From Sphagnum compactum (Eukaryota > Bryophyta > Sphagnopsida > Sphagnales): a stretch of DNA of 64,000 nucleotides. The notes beneath the pieces were generated by a model, which worked only from the letters and a program-made list of their open reading frames with translations, was not told the DNA's origin and did no database searches. This document shows, in pieces, positions 60,655-64,000 of this stretch. The stretch is taken from positions 13,818,304 through 13,882,303 of the forward strand of contig OZ234496.1 in NCBI GenBank assembly GCA_965153455.1, given 5' to 3'. How positions within the stretch are numbered: position 1 is the first letter of the stretch; every line of letters starts with the position of its first letter. The position numbers were made by a program, and so were the translations under genes.

Positions 60655-61105
60655 CATAACCTACCTACTTACATAATCTACTGACTTCAGCACCGACCAA
60701 AACTACCAATGTGTTTTTTTTTTGGGTCAATTTTGTGATGTAGCCAAAGTGGTGATCAACCATAGAAAGATTTAGCCAAATTTGGCTACAAGCTAAATAT
60801 TTAAAACATCCTTTTAAATTTTTGGCTACCCTATTTGAGCCATGAATATTTATATATATATATGGAAATTTTCTGAAATTTTGGTCGAATTATGGCTATT
60901 GAAAATCTCAGAAAAGCCCTTGATTTTAGCACTTTTAATTTTAAATTTCTTTTCTGGCTATATATATAGCCAGCCAAAAAACAAGTCTGTGACCTCGCTA
61001 CCTACATAAATCTCTACTGACCAGGCTTACCGTCCGTTACCTACCTACCATAATCTACGGACCTACCACAGAAGGTCAGTAATGGATTTAGGTAGGTAGC
61101 AAAGT
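60655..61105. mobile_element. MITE-like element with CTACCTAC-type inverted termini
   Basis: The left end (60655-60685) reads ATAACCTACCTACTTACATA then ATCTACTGAC. The right end (61074-61100) reads GGTCAGTAATGGATTTAGGT then AGGTAGC, the reverse complement of the same motif. A second direct copy at 60997-61022 (GCTACCTACATAAATCTCTA then CTGACC) pairs with the right end over about 27 bp, and a third degenerate copy lies at 61036-61066. The inside is AT-rich with an 18 bp palindrome at 60955-60972. No transposase frame is present. Target-site duplication could not be decided by eye. Confidence 0.55.
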
Positions 61106-61716
61106 CCCCGTCGGTTCCCTGTTAGGTGTTTCTTCTTTACCGTTGTCGGCTTCCTGGGAACTGGAGCTGCTCCCCCCGCAAGGAGCCGTTGCAACAGTCC
61201 TCACTCCCCAGAGTCCCTACTCCCTACCAGCCACGACTGCGCAACGGCATTCTTCCTTGAATTCAGCTGTGGATAGGAAGAAGAAGAAGGGAAAAAAAGG
61301 ATATAACAATCGAGACTGTGTAGAGCCAATTGCTGGTGATGTACCTCGCAATTCAAAGCTCTAATCTTGTCAATTTGGGAAAAGGAAAACAAATCAAATT
61401 CAGCTCTGGTGTGTACTCTTGAAGAATTGAAGAACTTCGCAGAGTTCCTTCTTCTCTTCTTCGATCGGGAGTGGTGTACTGTCATTGATGATCTGCGAGT
61501 TTCTACTGAAGACTGATACAGTAGTTGCAACTATCGGTGTTTTGTTTTCTTATTCTTTCTTTCTTTTGTTTGTTTGTTTGTTTGTTTCTGTGGGTGATTT
61601 GAGTGAGAGCATGTACAGTGGGAGTGGGAGCTGGAGATCAAAACCCATATAGAAGGCTGCAAGATCAAAAGGTCTGTGTACGGGAGTTCTTTTTGTGTAC
61701 CTGAGTTCTTACAGCT
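61106..61716. other. Promoter and 5' leader of the AP2 gene
   Basis: GC-richer than the element to its left. A TTTG/TTTC-rich tract lies near 61555-61590. No coding frame on the plus strand joins the AP2 exon. The open frame at 61143-61364 has no known domain. Confidence 0.45.
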
Positions 61717-63640
61717 ATGGAGCCAACAGAGATGAAGCTGAAGGGGCCAACAGAGAGTGGCAGTGAGGAGGTAGTAACACTAATGCACAGTCGGGGGGAG
61801 GTAGGGGAAGCAGCAGCTACACAAGAGGAGCATCAGCAGCAGCAGCAGCAAAACAGAGGGTTGAAGAGAAGTAGACGCGAAAGTAGAGGCTCTTCAGCCA
61901 AGGAAAGGATCAGCAAAATGCCACCTTGTGAAGCCGGCAAGAGAAGCTCCATCTACAGAGGAGTGACAAGGCATAGATGGACAGGCAGATATGAGGCTCA
62001 TCTGTGGGACAAGACGACTTGGAACGAGACCCAGAACAAGAAGGGAAAGCAAGTGTATCTAGGTGCTTACGATGATGAAGAAGCAGCAGCCAGGGCTTAT
62101 GATTTGGCTGCTCTCAAGTACTGGGGTCCCGGAACTCTCATCAACTTCCCTGTCACGGATTATTCCAGAGATGTAGATGAAATGCAAGCTTTCTCAAGAG
62201 AAGAGTATCTGGCCTCCCTCCGAAGAAAGAGTAGTGGGTTCTCCAGGGGAGTGGCGGCAAAGTACAGAGCTGCTGCCGGCGGCTCCAGTATTGCTGCTGC
62301 AGCAAAGCACTCTCCGAGCGCTCGTTGGGAAGCTCGAATCGGTCGAGTCCTGGGAAACAAATATGTGTATCTGGGAAATCCAAGTAGCAGCTGCTGGGCG
62401 GAGGAATCTCCATCTACGAGCTTTGAGGCTGCCACTGAGTACAGAGGTCTGAATGCCGTGACGAATTTCGATCTTACTAGGTACACCCAAGACATGATCT
62501 TTCTTTCTGCCTAGCTTTTTAGCTTTTCCTTTCTCTCTAAACCCTAAACCCTCGCACTTCTGGATCAAAATGCATAAAAGTTTGCAGTTTTGTAAGAGAT
62601 TTCGGCAAACAGACAAGGGTTATCTTCCTTTTTCTCTAAGCCCTAAAACCCTAAACCCTCGCACTTCTGGATCAAAATGCATCAAAGTTTGCAGGTTTGT
62701 AAGAGATTTCGGTAAACAAACAAGGTTTTCTTCCTTTTCTCTAAGCCCTAAAACCCTCAACCCTCGCACTTCTAAAGCAAAATGCATCAAAGTTTGCAAT
62801 TTTGTAAGAGACTTCTGCAAACAAATAAAAACTTTTCCACCTTTTTCTCTAAACCCTAAAACCCTAAACCCTCACACTTCTAAAGCAAAATGCATCAAAG
62901 TTTGCAATTTTGTAAGAGGTCTCAGCAAACAAATAACTGGGGGTGTGAATTTCTCTTGCAGGTACCTGAGATGGTTACGTCCAAAGCAATCAACTATTCC
63001 GCCTGATGCAACCCATCATGAGGTTGCTGAAGAAAGTCCAAAGAAAAGGGATGAGTTTTCTTCGTCCCCATCTGGGGGTGGGGGGAATCAGTCACCATCT
63101 GAGGAGTATCAATCTCAAGCATGGCCAGGTGATGTGAGTGAGCCATACCAGTTTCCTTCCTTAGGATTGAAGCCAGCTCCCGGTACTTCTGCTGCTGCTG
63201 CTGCATGTAGATCTTCTTCTTCTTCGCTGTCGGCGCTCAGTCTTTTACAACAATCCTCTATTTACAGAACAATGAGGGAGCGAGCGTCTGCACTTTCATC
63301 ACCCTCAAAAATATTAGAAGTAGTTGGGATGGCAAATGTCGACAGCCATATCCAATATCAAGCTACCCATCAAGACTGTTGCTATTACAACAAGGATGGT
63401 GATGGAGCTGGAGGAGCTCCACCAGAGATGTACCTCCATCATCATCAGAATCTTCACACTGATATGGGTTTCCCTTACAGTCAAGCTGGAGGACCACCTG
63501 CTATTGCTGGTGCTGGTGCTGCCGCCATGCCTGTTGTGACAACACAAGATGATGGAGCAATTGTCATATGTGATTCACAAGACCAAGCTTACTGGGAGCC
63601 TTTTGTACAACATTTTGGATTGCAGCAACTGGCAACATGA
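61717..63640 (+). CDS. AP2 (WRI1/ADAP-like) transcription factor with degenerate second AP2 domain
   Basis: Two coding exons, 61717-62480 and 62962-63640, joined in phase 2, give 480 residues. Double-AP2 factors of this branch control fatty-acid or stress genes in seed plants. The first AP2 domain (about 78-144) is intact: [53 protein letters not shown]. The linker [18 protein letters not shown] is typical. The second domain keeps [21 protein letters not shown] and [16 protein letters not shown], but its first strand is replaced by an Ala/Ser-rich stretch (185-202), and the part after YLG (221-236) is unlike the usual TQEEAA helix. After the splice the protein continues YLRWLRPKQ, then Ser/Gly/His-rich sequence with a possible helix [19 protein letters not shown]. 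The nine-base VYL exon of classical AP2 genes is not separate here. If the intron is retained, translation ends at 62514 (265 residues). A poly-Gln tract lies at 40-45. Confidence 0.87.
62535..62937. repeat. Four tandem copies (105-108 bp) with telobox motifs in the AP2 intron
   Basis: The block CTCGCACTTCT starts at 62551, 62658 and 62763, and its variant CTCACACTTCT at 62871, so steps are 107, 105 and 108 bases. Each unit has CTAAACCCT-type motifs, AAAATGCAT[C/A]AAAGTTTGCA and TTTTGTAAGAG. The array fills most of the intron (62481-62961). Copies 2 to 4 keep one frame open, which joins the second exon frame but has no coding meaning of its own. Confidence 0.93.
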
Positions 63641-64000
63641 AAAACACCACAAGTAAGTGACAAACAAAACCCTCTGCATACATATCTTCTTTGCCATCAG
63701 AAGGAAATACTATTGGATCTCCAGTCAATCAATCAATCAAGCATCTCTTCTTCTTCAATGCCATTATCTCAATTGATGGTTCTTTCAATCAATCAATCGT
63801 GCATCTCTTGTCTTCAATGCTACCATCTCAATTGACATTTCTTTCACCTTCTGAACATGGTGAAAATTGGTGGTTGTCTTCCAGCTTCTTTCTTCTGATC
63901 GAAAACTTCTCGTTTGGCTCAGTCGTTGCTCTAATAGTTTGATCAGAGCAATCAAACTGCAAGAATCTTTGTTCAATGCTGTCATCATCTCAACTGGTGT
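63641..64000. other. 3' flank of the AP2 gene with a 62 bp tandem duplication
   Basis: 63724-63845 repeats CAATCAATCAATC[A/G] followed by GCATCTCTT, TCTTCAATGC, CCAT[C/T]ATCTCAATTGA twice, with part of the block seen again after 63960. Probably 3' untranslated or downstream DNA. Confidence 0.6.

Noticed and set aside
62570-62961. Protein start at 62570 giving a 356-residue product that includes the second AP2 exon
   Set aside because: The first 130 residues come from tandem telobox repeats, and a perfect phase-2 splice (62480 to 62962) restores the family sequence DLTR-YLRWL.
1-64000. CRISPR arrays, bacterial operons, phage or insertion sequences
   Set aside because: Repeats are tandem without unique spacers, genes have introns, and no bacterial-type gene order or transposase was seen. 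tRNA and rRNA genes were not searched systematically and none was noticed.

Overview
The window is nuclear DNA from a land plant. Seven genes can be rebuilt exon by exon on GT-AG introns, separated by AT-rich, repeat-filled spacers with many plant telomere-type motifs (AAACCCTA). The species cannot be fixed. One gene encodes a roadblock-type dynein light chain; by inference this fits a plant with flagellated sperm (moss, liverwort, lycophyte or fern) better than a flowering plant.

Layout. 1-9.7 kb is AT-rich spacer with one decayed repetitive-type gene (1.2-2.1 kb). 9.74-10.76 kb is a satellite-like array of about 185-190 bp units. 12.16-17.76 kb (minus) is an eight-exon GH31 glycosidase of the plant sulfoquinovosidase-like type. 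17.8-23 kb is spacer with minisatellites. 23.0-25.2 kb (minus) is a broken, internally deleted copy of VPS52. 26.86-28.92 kb (minus) is a spermidine-synthase-fold methyltransferase-like gene, followed by a six-exon PPR gene (30.04-33.60 kb, minus). 34.5-41.6 kb is AT-rich spacer. 41.81-44.81 kb (plus) is an RBM41-type RNA-binding protein. 49.20-50.89 kb (minus) is the small five-exon dynein light chain. 50.9-55.8 kb holds two minisatellites and a probable 5' leader. 55.87-59.20 kb (plus) is a CID7-type PAM2-CUE-DUF1771-Smr protein. 60.66-61.10 kb is an inverted-repeat, MITE-like element. 61.72-63.64 kb (plus) is an AP2/WRI1-like transcription factor with an unusual second AP2 domain and a telobox-rich tandem repeat in its only coding intron.

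The genes are unrelated housekeeping or regulatory loci, as expected in a plant genome, and form no operon-like pathway. I see no CRISPR array, no bacterial-type cluster and no clearly new system. The points most worth following are the Gln at the sulfonate-binding Arg position of the GH31 enzyme, the VPS52 relic, the degenerate second AP2 domain, and the repeated tandem duplication of short non-coding segments, including one splice acceptor. Intron-exon joins were done by hand, checking phase and homology. Family comparisons are from memory of Arabidopsis, human and E. coli relatives.
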